A DNA stretch of 64,000 nt, from assembly GCA_938011325.1 (NCBI GenBank), contig CALLUD010000006.1:62001-126000 (forward strand), written 5' to 3'. The stretch comes from an uncultured Spartobacteria bacterium. Lineage in GTDB: Bacteria; Verrucomicrobiota; Verrucomicrobiia; Chthoniobacterales; JAATET01. The notes beneath the pieces are model-generated. The model was not told where the DNA came from. It did no database searches and saw nothing but the letters and a program-made list of their open reading frames with translations. Positions 1 through 7,251 of this stretch are shown piece by piece (position 1 is the first letter of the stretch; every line of letters begins with the position of its first letter). Position numbers and translations under genes: made by a program.

Positions 1-26
1 TGATTCGGGAGGCCGGCCATCGCCCG

Positions 27-770
27 TTATTGGACGGCGGGTTTTCGAGCGACGAGCCCGATGTATTCGCGACCATCCGTGCGGTGCTTCTCGGGAAAAT
101 GTTGAAAGCAGAAATACTCCATCGACTCGATGGTGAAGCCCGCCTCGGTGGCGCAACGCGCGAGCACCGGTTTGTCGAAAAGATGCACCTGCTCCGGCAG
201 GCGTCCCCTCCACTCGGGAGGCAGAAGAGGCCGCGGATCGAAAATGCCCGGCCACCGCTCACCCTGGGCCATACGCCGTTCGTATTCCGGCCACAGCACG
301 TGGTAGTAGCTGAGGCTCGGCGTCATCACCACCACGAGAAACGCCCCGCCCGGCTCCAGCCACTCGAACGTCCTCGCAAACGCGCGCTCGACCGCGGGGC
401 CGTCGAAAAAATGAAGCACCTGCGCCGCCAGCACCGCCGAGAGGCTGTTCGCGGCAAGAGGCAGCTCATCCGGAAATCGTGCAGGCATCAATACCAGCCG
501 CCGCCGGTGCTCCTCGGGAGCCGACTCAGCCAGCACCGCCAGTTCCGACGCGGAGAGGTCGTTCGCGATCACCGTGCCGCCCGCCGCCAGCGCCGGGAGT
601 GTCGAGTTGCCATAAGCCGCACCCACTTCGAGAAGCGGCCGTTTCGCCGCCGCAGCAATGGAGGCGAAGACCTTGCCCGGAGGTGACACCTCCTCCGTCA
701 TGATGCCCATGGCATTGTCCGTCAGAATCGTGCCGTTCTCGAATTCAGCGGGCCACTTGGTTTCGCTCAT
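27..770 (-). CDS. class I SAM-dependent methyltransferase
   Basis: This is a cytosolic methyltransferase of unknown substrate, 247 residues from the ATG chosen here. An upstream in-frame GTG at 786-788 would add six residues. The Rossmann core is visible: motif I reads LLEVGAAYGNST near residue 47, followed by the acidic strand end VIANDLS and a hydrophobic post-II segment. The C-terminal half (EYERRMAQGERWPGIFDP and onward) is typical of type 11/25-like methyltransferases with an aromatic substrate cap. It stands alone on the minus strand upstream of a PEP-CTERM gene, so context gives no substrate. The family call is secure; the specificity is not. Confidence 0.75.
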   Translation of the reverse strand: MSETKWPAEFENGTILTDNAMGIMTEEVSPPGKVFASIAAAAKRPLLEVGAAYGNSTLPALAAGGTVIANDLSASELAVLAESAPEEHRRRLVLMPARFPDELPLAANSLSAVLAAQVLHFFDGPAVERAFARTFEWLEPGGAFLVVVMTPSLSYYHVLWPEYERRMAQGERWPGIFDPRPLLPPEWRGRLPEQVHLFDKPVLARCATEAGFTIESMEYFCFQHFPEKHRTDGREYIGLVARKPAVQ

Positions 771-861
771 CGAGGCAGAAGCATGCACAAATGGCTTCGG
801 AGCGAAAACCGGATTTCGAGGGCAAGCCCCGGAGGAACTACGGGCGGACTCGCGAGGTTTG

Positions 862-1512
862 TCAGCGACCCGCGAGACGCCGCCGGTGATGTCTGGCGAG
901 GATCACGAGCAGGGTCAGCACACCCAGAACGGCGGCGCTGACCGCCGGCTCGGGCACGGCCGTGATCTTGAGGTTGTCGATCTCGAAAATGTTTATCACC
1001 CCCAGCTTCGTTGCGTGCGTGATGCGAAGGCCCACATTTGCCTGATTGTCGAGCACGCCGGGCAGGAACGTATAGGTGTAGGGCTTGAAATCATCGCGAG
1101 GATCCTCGAAGTCGATCACCTTCACCCAACCGCCGCCGATGTTGTATTCGAGATAGAACTGGTCGCCCACACGGAAAACCCCATCGTTGCGTGCGGCAAA
1201 GGAAATGGTCGGCGTGGAAAGGTCGCTGAGGTTGAGGTTCAGCACGCTGATGTGGATCTTCTCGTCAAACTCCGCGAGGTCGAAAAATTCCCGCGAGGAG
1301 CCTGGGGCAAATCCGTCGAGGAGATTTACGGAAGTGCCGGTGCCATATCTGGTGAAGCCGATGTCGAATCCCTCGGAGGTGATCTCCAACGTGCCCTGGG
1401 TGCCTGCGGAGCGATTCAGATTTCCGTTGAAATCCCAGTAGCCAAGGAGCTGCGCATTGCCGAGGCCAAGGGATAACAGAAACAGGGAGAGACAGCACAG
1501 CAGGGACTTCAT
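862..1512 (-). CDS. PEP-CTERM sorting-domain protein
   Basis: This is an exported protein of 216 residues that I do not recognise beyond its sorting signals. Residues 1-20 form a Sec signal peptide (KSLLCCLSLFLLSLGLGNA, cleavage after GNA). The C-terminus has the PEP-CTERM layout: a VPEP motif near residue 187, a hydrophobic segment, then a basic tail (RHHRRR). Such proteins are normally cut and anchored by an exosortase, but no exosortase gene lies in this window. The body is beta-rich with many G, D and N residues, compatible with a jelly-roll or lectin-like surface domain. That fold is inference only. Confidence 0.8.
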   Translation of the reverse strand: MKSLLCCLSLFLLSLGLGNAQLLGYWDFNGNLNRSAGTQGTLEITSEGFDIGFTRYGTGTSVNLLDGFAPGSSREFFDLAEFDEKIHISVLNLNLSDLSTPTISFAARNDGVFRVGDQFYLEYNIGGGWVKVIDFEDPRDDFKPYTYTFLPGVLDNQANVGLRITHATKLGVINIFEIDNLKITAVPEPAVSAAVLGVLTLLVILARHHRRRLAGR

Positions 1513-1655
1513 GGGACGGGAGAATCCGTCATGGAAAGTGAATCCGCAAGGGATTGATTGGTGCGGTGGTTAACGTCACTTCCGGGAATGCAATCTCAAG
1601 TCTGCAGTTCCGTTACAACACACGGCCATTCCAATGGCGATCAGCGGCCGCCACG

Positions 1656-2173
1656 TCAGCGAGCGTCGCACGGCGCCTTGTCAGAGAATCTCCACACCAG
1701 CCACAGACCAACACCGCCCCCTGCCGCCAGCAGGCCGATCACTGCATAGATCAGCCAGAACTTTACAGTCACGTAGTCGCCTCGAAAGACCTGTCCCTCC
1801 GGCGCCGCCACCATTCGCGAAACGCCCAAAACAAACGGATCCCGAGATCGGTTCTCGGGCGTCAACGAGTGCTCAGACCGCAATTGCCATTCCTCGTCCG
1901 TCAGCTTTCGCAGCTCCGCCGACAAAAGCGAAGGTGGCATCTCGATGGAAAGGCATGCGCAGGCTCCATCTTGTATCCGAACATCAGCTCGCCGGGGCGA
2001 TTCGTGAATTGCACGAATCGCTCGAAGCGCACCGCGCCATCCTTCGACCGCGATTCAGTCGAGACATGCAGGAGGTGCTCCGCGGAGTGCAGATCCAGAA
2101 AGATCGCGACACCCAAGACCGCCATCAGCAGCAGAGCAATCCCGCCTGCACAAAAGGAGGCCAGGAGCTTCAT
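1656..2173 (-). pseudogene. small two-TM membrane protein gene split by a frameshift
   Basis: Two overlapping minus-strand frames together read like one protein. The first starts with ATG at 2171-2173 and has an N-terminal membrane segment (MKLLASFCAGGIALLLMAVL), then runs through FVQFTNRPGELMFGYKMEPAHAFP. The second frame continues from about 1945 as IEMPPSLLSAELRKLTDEEW and ends with a second membrane segment (FWLIYAVIGLLAAGGGVGLW). The switch lies near 1945-1952, where one missing base after CCTTTCC would break the frame. It could be a real pseudogene, a sequencing error, or two overlapping genes; the continuous sense across the junction favours one gene. It follows gpmI on the same strand. 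Function is unknown. Confidence 0.55.
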
Positions 2174-2225
2174 TGCGGAAATCTGGATAGCGGATTCCGG
2201 GTTCGGACTCTTCCGAAGGAACACG

Positions 2226-3761
2226 CTATTTCCTTACGAGGAGGCTGGAGCCTGTCATTTGCGCGGGTTTTTCCAGACCGAGGAGATCGAGCAGCGTGGG
2301 CGCGATGTCGGCAAGGATGCCGTCACGGACCGTGTATTGGTCGGCGTCGGCGGCGACGTAGATGCAATGGACAAGGTTCGTCGTATGCGCGGTATTCGGC
2401 GAGCCGTCGGGGTTGCGCATGAGTTCACAGTTGCCGTGGTCGGCGGTAACGATCGCCTTTCCACCAAGCTCCAGGACCTTCGTGATCACAGCCTCGACCC
2501 CCTTGTCGATCGTCTCCACGGCCTTGATGCCCGCCTCGACGACGCCGGTGTGGCCGACCATGTCGGGGTTGGCGAAATTGAGGATGACGAGGTCGTATTG
2601 ATCGAGACGGTTGACGACTTCCTGCGTGACCTCGGGCGCGCTCATCTCGGGCTTGTGGTCGTAGGTGGGCACGTCCTTTGGCGACGGGACAATCTTGCGG
2701 TCTTCGCCGGGGTATTGCTTCTCGACGCCACCGTTGAAGAAGTAGGTGACGTGCGGGTATTTCTCGGTCTCCGCGATGCGAAGCTGCTTGAGGCCTGCCT
2801 CGCTCACGACTTCGCCGAGGATCTTGTCGAGCGTCTGCGGCGGGAAGACGCACGGGCAATCGTAGGTTTTGTCGTATTCCGTGAGCGTGACGTAGTGAAT
2901 CTTCGGAGTGACCTCGCGATCGAATCCGTCGAAATCGGGGAAAAGGAACGCCCGCGAAAGCTGCCGCGCACGGTCGGCGCGGAAATTGAAGAACACGAGC
3001 ACGTCGCCGTCGCGCACCCGTTGCTCGTTGGCATGTGAGAAAATGATGGGTTTGAGGAATTCGTCGGTCTCCTCCTGCGCGTAGCGCGCCGAGACCGCCG
3101 CACTCGGACATCCCTCCGCAACGGGCCCGCGACCGAGCACAATGGCGTCCCACGCGAGCTTGTTGCGTTCCCAGCGCTGGTCGCGATCCATCGCGTAGTA
3201 GCGGCCGATCACGGTGGCGATCTTTGCACCGGTCGGCTCGAGCTCCGCGGAAACCGTGGCGAGATAATCGGCCCCGCCGGTCGGGGAGGTATCGCGTCCG
3301 TCCGTGATCGCATGCACCATGATGTCGGTCACACCCGCTTCATGCGCGGCTTTCGCGAGAGCCACGAGGTGATTCTGATGACTGTGAACCCCACCGTCGG
3401 AAAGGAGACCGAGGAAATGCAGGCGGGAATTGCGGGCCTTGGCGAACGCCTCGACGAGAACCGGATTCGTCGCGAGCTCGCCATCGGCAATCGCTTTATT
3501 GATGCGCGTGAAGTCCTGATAAACGATGCGGCCGGCGCCGAGATTCAGGTGACCGACCTCCGAGTTTCCCATCTGCCCCTCCGGCAGGCCGACGTCCATC
3601 CCGCTCGCGCTGAGTCGTCCCATCGGGTAGGTCGCGTAGAGGTGGTCGTGGTAGGGCGTCTTCGCGAGAAGCGTGGCGTTGCCATCGGCCTCGGCCCGCT
3701 CGGGACCGTTCGGGTTGATGCCCCATCCATCGCGAATGATCAAAATAACCGGCTTCGACAT
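2226..3761 (-). CDS. gpmI: 2,3-bisphosphoglycerate-independent phosphoglycerate mutase
   Basis: This enzyme interconverts 3- and 2-phosphoglycerate in glycolysis and gluconeogenesis through a phosphoserine intermediate, with two manganese ions. Its 511 residues match the usual GpmI length. The alkaline-phosphatase-like core begins VILIIRDGWG. The serine nucleophile sits in GQMGNSEVGHLNLGAGR, the inserted transferase domain contains HAITDGRDTSP, and the metal-binding end shows TADHGN and NTAHTTN. The start is the ATG at 3759-3761. It is divergent from the GAF gene across about 110 bases and is followed by the frameshifted membrane gene. Confidence 0.96.
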   Translation of the reverse strand: MSKPVILIIRDGWGINPNGPERAEADGNATLLAKTPYHDHLYATYPMGRLSASGMDVGLPEGQMGNSEVGHLNLGAGRIVYQDFTRINKAIADGELATNPVLVEAFAKARNSRLHFLGLLSDGGVHSHQNHLVALAKAAHEAGVTDIMVHAITDGRDTSPTGGADYLATVSAELEPTGAKIATVIGRYYAMDRDQRWERNKLAWDAIVLGRGPVAEGCPSAAVSARYAQEETDEFLKPIIFSHANEQRVRDGDVLVFFNFRADRARQLSRAFLFPDFDGFDREVTPKIHYVTLTEYDKTYDCPCVFPPQTLDKILGEVVSEAGLKQLRIAETEKYPHVTYFFNGGVEKQYPGEDRKIVPSPKDVPTYDHKPEMSAPEVTQEVVNRLDQYDLVILNFANPDMVGHTGVVEAGIKAVETIDKGVEAVITKVLELGGKAIVTADHGNCELMRNPDGSPNTAHTTNLVHCIYVAADADQYTVRDGILADIAPTLLDLLGLEKPAQMTGSSLLVRK

Positions 3762-3872
3762 ATCGCGGCATCATCCCCAACCCGCGCGTGCGGGTCAAAT
3801 GCGCGCCGTCAAAAGATTCTCCATTCAGGAATCCGCTCGACTCACGAAGTCCGGCAGACCGATGGTTCCCCC

Positions 3873-4307
3873 ATGGATCCCCTCACGCAAGCCCTTGCGG
3901 AAAAAGACTGGAATGCGGTGCTCGCGCAAACCCTGCAGCAGTTCGATTGTCCCGCGGGAACCCTCCATCGCTTCGAAGACGGCCTGCTGCAGCTCGTCGC
4001 CCGGCAGGGCATTCCGGATTTTCTTCTGCCGAAGATTTCGGAGATCCCGGTTGGAAAAGGCATGGCCGGCATCGCGGCGGAGCGGCGCACGCCCGTTCAA
4101 GTCTGTAATCTCCAAACGGACGAATCCGGCGTGGTGCGACCCGGGGCAAAGGACACGAAGATGGAAGGCGCGCTCACAGTGCCGGTCTTTCGTAACGGCG
4201 AACTCGCCGGCACCCTCGGGATCGCCAAGCCGGTCCCCTACGATTTCTCGCCGGAGGAGATCAGCCGGCTGGAGGAGATCGCCGCGCGGATTGGCGCCCA
4301 GCTTTGA
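3873..4307 (+). CDS. GAF domain protein
   Basis: This is a single-domain GAF protein of 144 residues with no signal peptide and no attached output domain. The GAF fold is recognisable from the alternating pattern FDCPAGTLHRF, LLQLVARQGIP, VGKGMAGIAAERRTPVQV, then LTVPVFRNGELAGTLGIAKP and a final helix (FSPEEISRLEEIAARIG). The start is the ATG at 3873; the frame is open further upstream, but that part is antisense to gpmI and has no such pattern. Free GAF domains can bind small ligands or serve as partner subunits, and nothing here shows which. Confidence 0.8.
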   Translation: MDPLTQALAEKDWNAVLAQTLQQFDCPAGTLHRFEDGLLQLVARQGIPDFLLPKISEIPVGKGMAGIAAERRTPVQVCNLQTDESGVVRPGAKDTKMEGALTVPVFRNGELAGTLGIAKPVPYDFSPEEISRLEEIAARIGAQL

Positions 4308-4328
4308 CGGCCGACTCCCGCGCGAAAA

Positions 4329-4347
4329 CGGCGTCACCCAAACGCCG
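4329..4347 (-). terminator. candidate rho-independent terminator of the GNAT gene
   Basis: Read on the minus strand just after the GNAT stop codon, CGGCGT and ACGCCG form a 6-bp stem around a 7-base loop, followed by TTTT. The site lies between two convergent genes, where a terminator is expected. The stem is short and the T tract is four bases, so this is tentative. Confidence 0.45.
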
Positions 4348-4350
4348 GCT

Positions 4351-5196
4351 TCAACCGAGCTCGAAGGTGGTGACGCCGAAGATCTCGTGCACGGGCAGGT
4401 TCGGGATGGCTCCGCGATACATTCGCGCGGTGGCGAACACCTCCCTCATTCCGTGGCGGGCGGCCATTTCCTTCGCCGCCTCGTTCAACTCCGGCACATC
4501 GAGAAAGACCGGCGCGCCCTGCGCGTGCGCGGACAGCGCCAGGAAGAGCGGTTCGGCGATCTCCGTGTCGGCCACGAAAAGCGGGCCGATCTTGAATCCC
4601 TCGCAGCATTGCCGGATCACCCCATATCCGCGCAGCCCGTCATCGCCCATGACGGCATAGCCGGCCGCGTGCGGCATGGAGGTCCACTCGCGAAGAAACG
4701 CTGTGCGCGGAGCCGGAAAGTAGCGTCGATCGAACGCCGCGATCTGCCCGAACGGCACCTGGCCCAGCGGCACGAGGTTCGCGGCCGGTTGTGACTCCAG
4801 GGTAATCGCGCCGCCGTAGCGGATGTTTCGATAGGCGAACGTGAAGCCGAAAAACTTCGCATACTGCTCCTGCTTCGCGAGCACGCCGTCGATTCCGATG
4901 GTCCGGTCGCCGAGAAATTGCAGCGCATGTTCCGCCAGCTTCCATCCCACCTCGTGGCCGCGGAATTCGGGCTTCACGATGAAAAAGCCCACGAAGCCGT
5001 AGGCGTCGCCATAGCGCACGGCGGAGATGGTTCCAATCGTTTCACCATTCTGCGTAGCGGCGAAAAACCCCTCCGGATCCGCGGCAAAAAAGGCCGCGGC
5101 ATCGTCGAGCCCGGGATTCCATCCCTCGCGGGCCGCCCATTCCACGGCGGTCTCGAGCTCCGCGCGACTCATTGTGTGGAGGCTAATCCCGTTCAT
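4351..5196 (-). CDS. two-domain GNAT family N-acetyltransferase
   Basis: This is a predicted acetyl-CoA-dependent acyltransferase of 281 residues. The N-terminal GNAT domain shows AAREGWNPGLDDAAAFF, then the beta-strand and acetyl-CoA binding region VGFFIVKPEFRGHEVGWKL. The C-terminal half (YFPAPRTAFLREW, YGVIRQCCEGFKIGPLF) resembles the second domain of the YitH-like subgroup. The acceptor is unknown. The start is the ATG at 5194-5196; an upstream in-frame start would add 15 residues without domain support. It is transcribed alone toward the GAF gene, with a likely terminator right after the stop. Confidence 0.8.
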   Translation of the reverse strand: MNGISLHTMSRAELETAVEWAAREGWNPGLDDAAAFFAADPEGFFAATQNGETIGTISAVRYGDAYGFVGFFIVKPEFRGHEVGWKLAEHALQFLGDRTIGIDGVLAKQEQYAKFFGFTFAYRNIRYGGAITLESQPAANLVPLGQVPFGQIAAFDRRYFPAPRTAFLREWTSMPHAAGYAVMGDDGLRGYGVIRQCCEGFKIGPLFVADTEIAEPLFLALSAHAQGAPVFLDVPELNEAAKEMAARHGMREVFATARMYRGAIPNLPVHEIFGVTTFELG

Positions 5197-5298
5197 CCGG
5201 CGCAGAATAATGGACGCGACGGAAACGACAAGCGCGACCACGAGACGGCCGGGCCCGGCAAGGCGCGCGAACTCTCCCCAACAACAAGAGGATTCTCA

Positions 5299-5739
5299 AT
5301 GTCTCGAACCATTTCCCATTGCCGCTTCGCACTGCTCGGCTCGCTGACCGGCGTTGCTCTTTTGACCGGCTGCGTGACGCATCATCACCACGATGACGCC
5401 GTCGACAGTGTCGAATACACGCGGACCACTAAAACGTATTCTCCGGGCTACGTAACCAGGACGCTCCCCGCCAACCACACGGTGCGGACCTACCGGGGCG
5501 CCAATTACTACGTCGCCGACAATGTCTACTATCGGAAGACCAACGGCGGCTACACCGTCGTCGATTCTCCGTTCGCACCGGCCCCGACCCTCAGCGCCTA
5601 CCGGCCGGGCTACGAGGTGGGCGAGCTGCCCGCCGGCTACCGGACCCGAAAGCACCGGGGCGTGGACTACTACGTCGCCGACAACGTCTGGTATCGCCCG
5701 CATCGGGGCGGATACGTCGTCGTCGAAGCGCCCCTTTGA
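5299..5739 (+). CDS. lipoprotein with duplicated DUF6515-like repeat
   Basis: This is a predicted lipoprotein of 146 residues. A signal peptide ends in the lipobox LLTGC near residue 25, followed by a His/Asp run. The mature part holds two copies of a motif of about 45 residues: RTYRGANYYVADNVYYRKTNGGYTVV, shown here only in outline by YVADNVYYR, and then YVADNVWYR in the second copy, each ending in a GGY-VV strand. This pattern fits DUF6515-type envelope proteins, whose function is unknown. The start is fixed by the purine-rich ribosome site AAGAGGA eight bases upstream of the ATG. The frame is open further upstream, but that part is antisense to the GNAT gene. Confidence 0.75.
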   Translation: MSRTISHCRFALLGSLTGVALLTGCVTHHHHDDAVDSVEYTRTTKTYSPGYVTRTLPANHTVRTYRGANYYVADNVYYRKTNGGYTVVDSPFAPAPTLSAYRPGYEVGELPAGYRTRKHRGVDYYVADNVWYRPHRGGYVVVEAPL

Positions 5740-5908
5740 TCCCCGACGGCTTCGCTCCGCGAGCATTCATCCGGGTCCGAATGCCCCGCCGCCTCTCTGC
5801 CCTTTGCCCGCGCTGGATCCGGGCGGGGCGGGTGTTGAAACCGGCTCGTGACGGACTCCGGCGGGTTATTCACGACGTCAAGGCGTAATTCCCAGGATAT
5901 TCACAATT

Positions 5909-5956
5909 CCACCGTCTGTTGTGGATGTTTCAGAGAAACACCACAATGGGTTGTGG
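5909..5956 (+). promoter_or_regulatory. two tandem 16-bp palindromes, probable NrdR boxes
   Basis: Within the 377-base gap before nrdB lie two copies of CCAC-N8-GTGG: CCACCGTCTGTTGTGG at 5909-5924 and CCACAATGGGTTGTGG at 5941-5956. Their starts are exactly 32 bases apart, about three helical turns. Paired 16-bp boxes one such step apart ahead of reductase genes are the hallmark of NrdR, the ATP-cone repressor of ribonucleotide reductase operons. The outer C-A-C/G-T-G halves fit the known palindrome, while the A/T-rich centre does not. The rest of the gap (5740-5908 and 5957-6116) shows no gene or other clear element. Confidence 0.6.
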
Positions 5957-6116
5957 TTTTTAATTGACGGGCCCGGGCGGATTCGGCAGTCTTCCCAAGC
6001 CATAAGAGGGATGCCCGGGCCGTGGGGGCTCGAGGCACGAGGCCGTTTTCCCTCAGATGTGGCCGGAGCAGCATCCCCGGATGCCCTCTGGAAATTTTTC
6101 GACCCTGAATTCGCCC

Positions 6117-7205
6117 ATGTCACAGACCACTACGATCCAGATTGGCAACCGCACTTTCGTTCTCGATCGGGAAAAGGCCGAAGCCGCCTACGCCGCAAAA
6201 CGGGTGATCAACGGGCGAGACACGATGTTTTTCAACATTCTGCCCGTCAAATACCAGTGGGCCTACGACCTCTACAAAACGATGAAGTCGAACCACTGGG
6301 AGCCGGAGGACATCCCGATGCAGCGCGACTGCGAACAGTGGCGCGACGCGTCGATCCCCGACATCGAGCGGTGGATCATCAAGATGGGCATCGGCTACTT
6401 TTCGGCGGCCGAGGGCATTGTCGGCGACAACATCCTGCACGTCATCCGCGAGCTCGTGACCGCTCCCGAGCTCAAGCTCGTGCTTGGCCGGCACGCACAC
6501 GAGGAAAACATCCACGCCGACTCGCTCGTTTACATGATCAGCTCGCTGGGCATCAACCCGCACGAATGCGAGGCGATGTTCGACGACATCGCGACGATCA
6601 AGAAGAAGACGGACTTCGTGGTGAAGAACAGCCGCGGCCTGCGCCGGAACATGGATCTCACCGAGACGGCCAACAAGCAGGCCTTTGCGAAGAACATCTT
6701 CCTCTTCGGCCAGTGCATGGAGGGCACGCAATTCTACGGGCTCTTCGGCATGATTCTCGCGCTTTACCGGCGGAACAAATTCCGCGGCATCGGCGAGATG
6801 TTCCGCTACACGCTGCGCGACGAGAGCAATCACATCGAGCTGCTCCGCAACCTGTTCATGGACCTCGTCGAGGAGAACAAGGACATCTGGACTCCCGAAT
6901 TCCAGGAGGACCTGCGGGAGACGATGCGCGAAGCGGTGCGCCTCGAGAAGGAGTTCATTCGCGACTGCCTGCCGGTGGCCGCGGTTGGACTGACCGCCGA
7001 GGAATTTCTCACCTACATTGATTACATCGGCGATCGCCGCCTCGAAGGGTGCGGCCTTGCTCCGCTCAATCCTCCGATCGTCAATCCACTGCCGTGGCTC
7101 GCGGAAATGATGGACCTCAAGAAGGAGCAGAACTTCTTCGAGGGCCGCGTGACCGAATACCGCAAGGCCTCCTCTCTCCACACCGTCGACGACGACGAAC
7201 TCTAA
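6117..7205 (+). CDS. nrdB: class I ribonucleotide reductase small subunit with Leu at the radical-tyrosine site
   Basis: This is the dimetal radical-generating subunit that activates NrdA for reduction of ribonucleotides. All six metal ligands are visible in the 362-residue protein: E99, E130, H133, E202, E236 and H239, in the segments YFSAAEGIVG, HEENIHADSL, MEGTQFYG and LRDESNH. The residue that carries the tyrosyl radical in E. coli (Y122) and is Phe in Chlamydia (F127) is Leu here (L137, codon CTC at 6525-6527). This places it with the tyrosine-less R2 proteins, of which the chlamydial class Ic form uses a Mn/Fe cofactor. The C-terminal part RVTEYRKASSL also resembles the chlamydial protein. 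The ATG at 6117 gives the expected N-terminus. Confidence 0.93.
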   Translation: MSQTTTIQIGNRTFVLDREKAEAAYAAKRVINGRDTMFFNILPVKYQWAYDLYKTMKSNHWEPEDIPMQRDCEQWRDASIPDIERWIIKMGIGYFSAAEGIVGDNILHVIRELVTAPELKLVLGRHAHEENIHADSLVYMISSLGINPHECEAMFDDIATIKKKTDFVVKNSRGLRRNMDLTETANKQAFAKNIFLFGQCMEGTQFYGLFGMILALYRRNKFRGIGEMFRYTLRDESNHIELLRNLFMDLVEENKDIWTPEFQEDLRETMREAVRLEKEFIRDCLPVAAVGLTAEEFLTYIDYIGDRRLEGCGLAPLNPPIVNPLPWLAEMMDLKKEQNFFEGRVTEYRKASSLHTVDDDEL

Positions 7206-7251
7206 ATCTTCCTCCCCCCACCTCGAACACACCCGCCACTCTGCCTCCGCC

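Noticed and set aside
5919..5927. TTGTGGATG, resembling a DnaA box
   Set aside because: Only about seven of nine positions fit, and it lies inside a palindromic box that already explains it.
5940..5960. ACCACAA-TGGG-TTGTGGT stem followed by a T run, looking like a terminator
   Set aside because: The stem is AT-rich and weak. It is one of a pair of matching palindromes 32 bases apart before nrdB, which an operator explains better.
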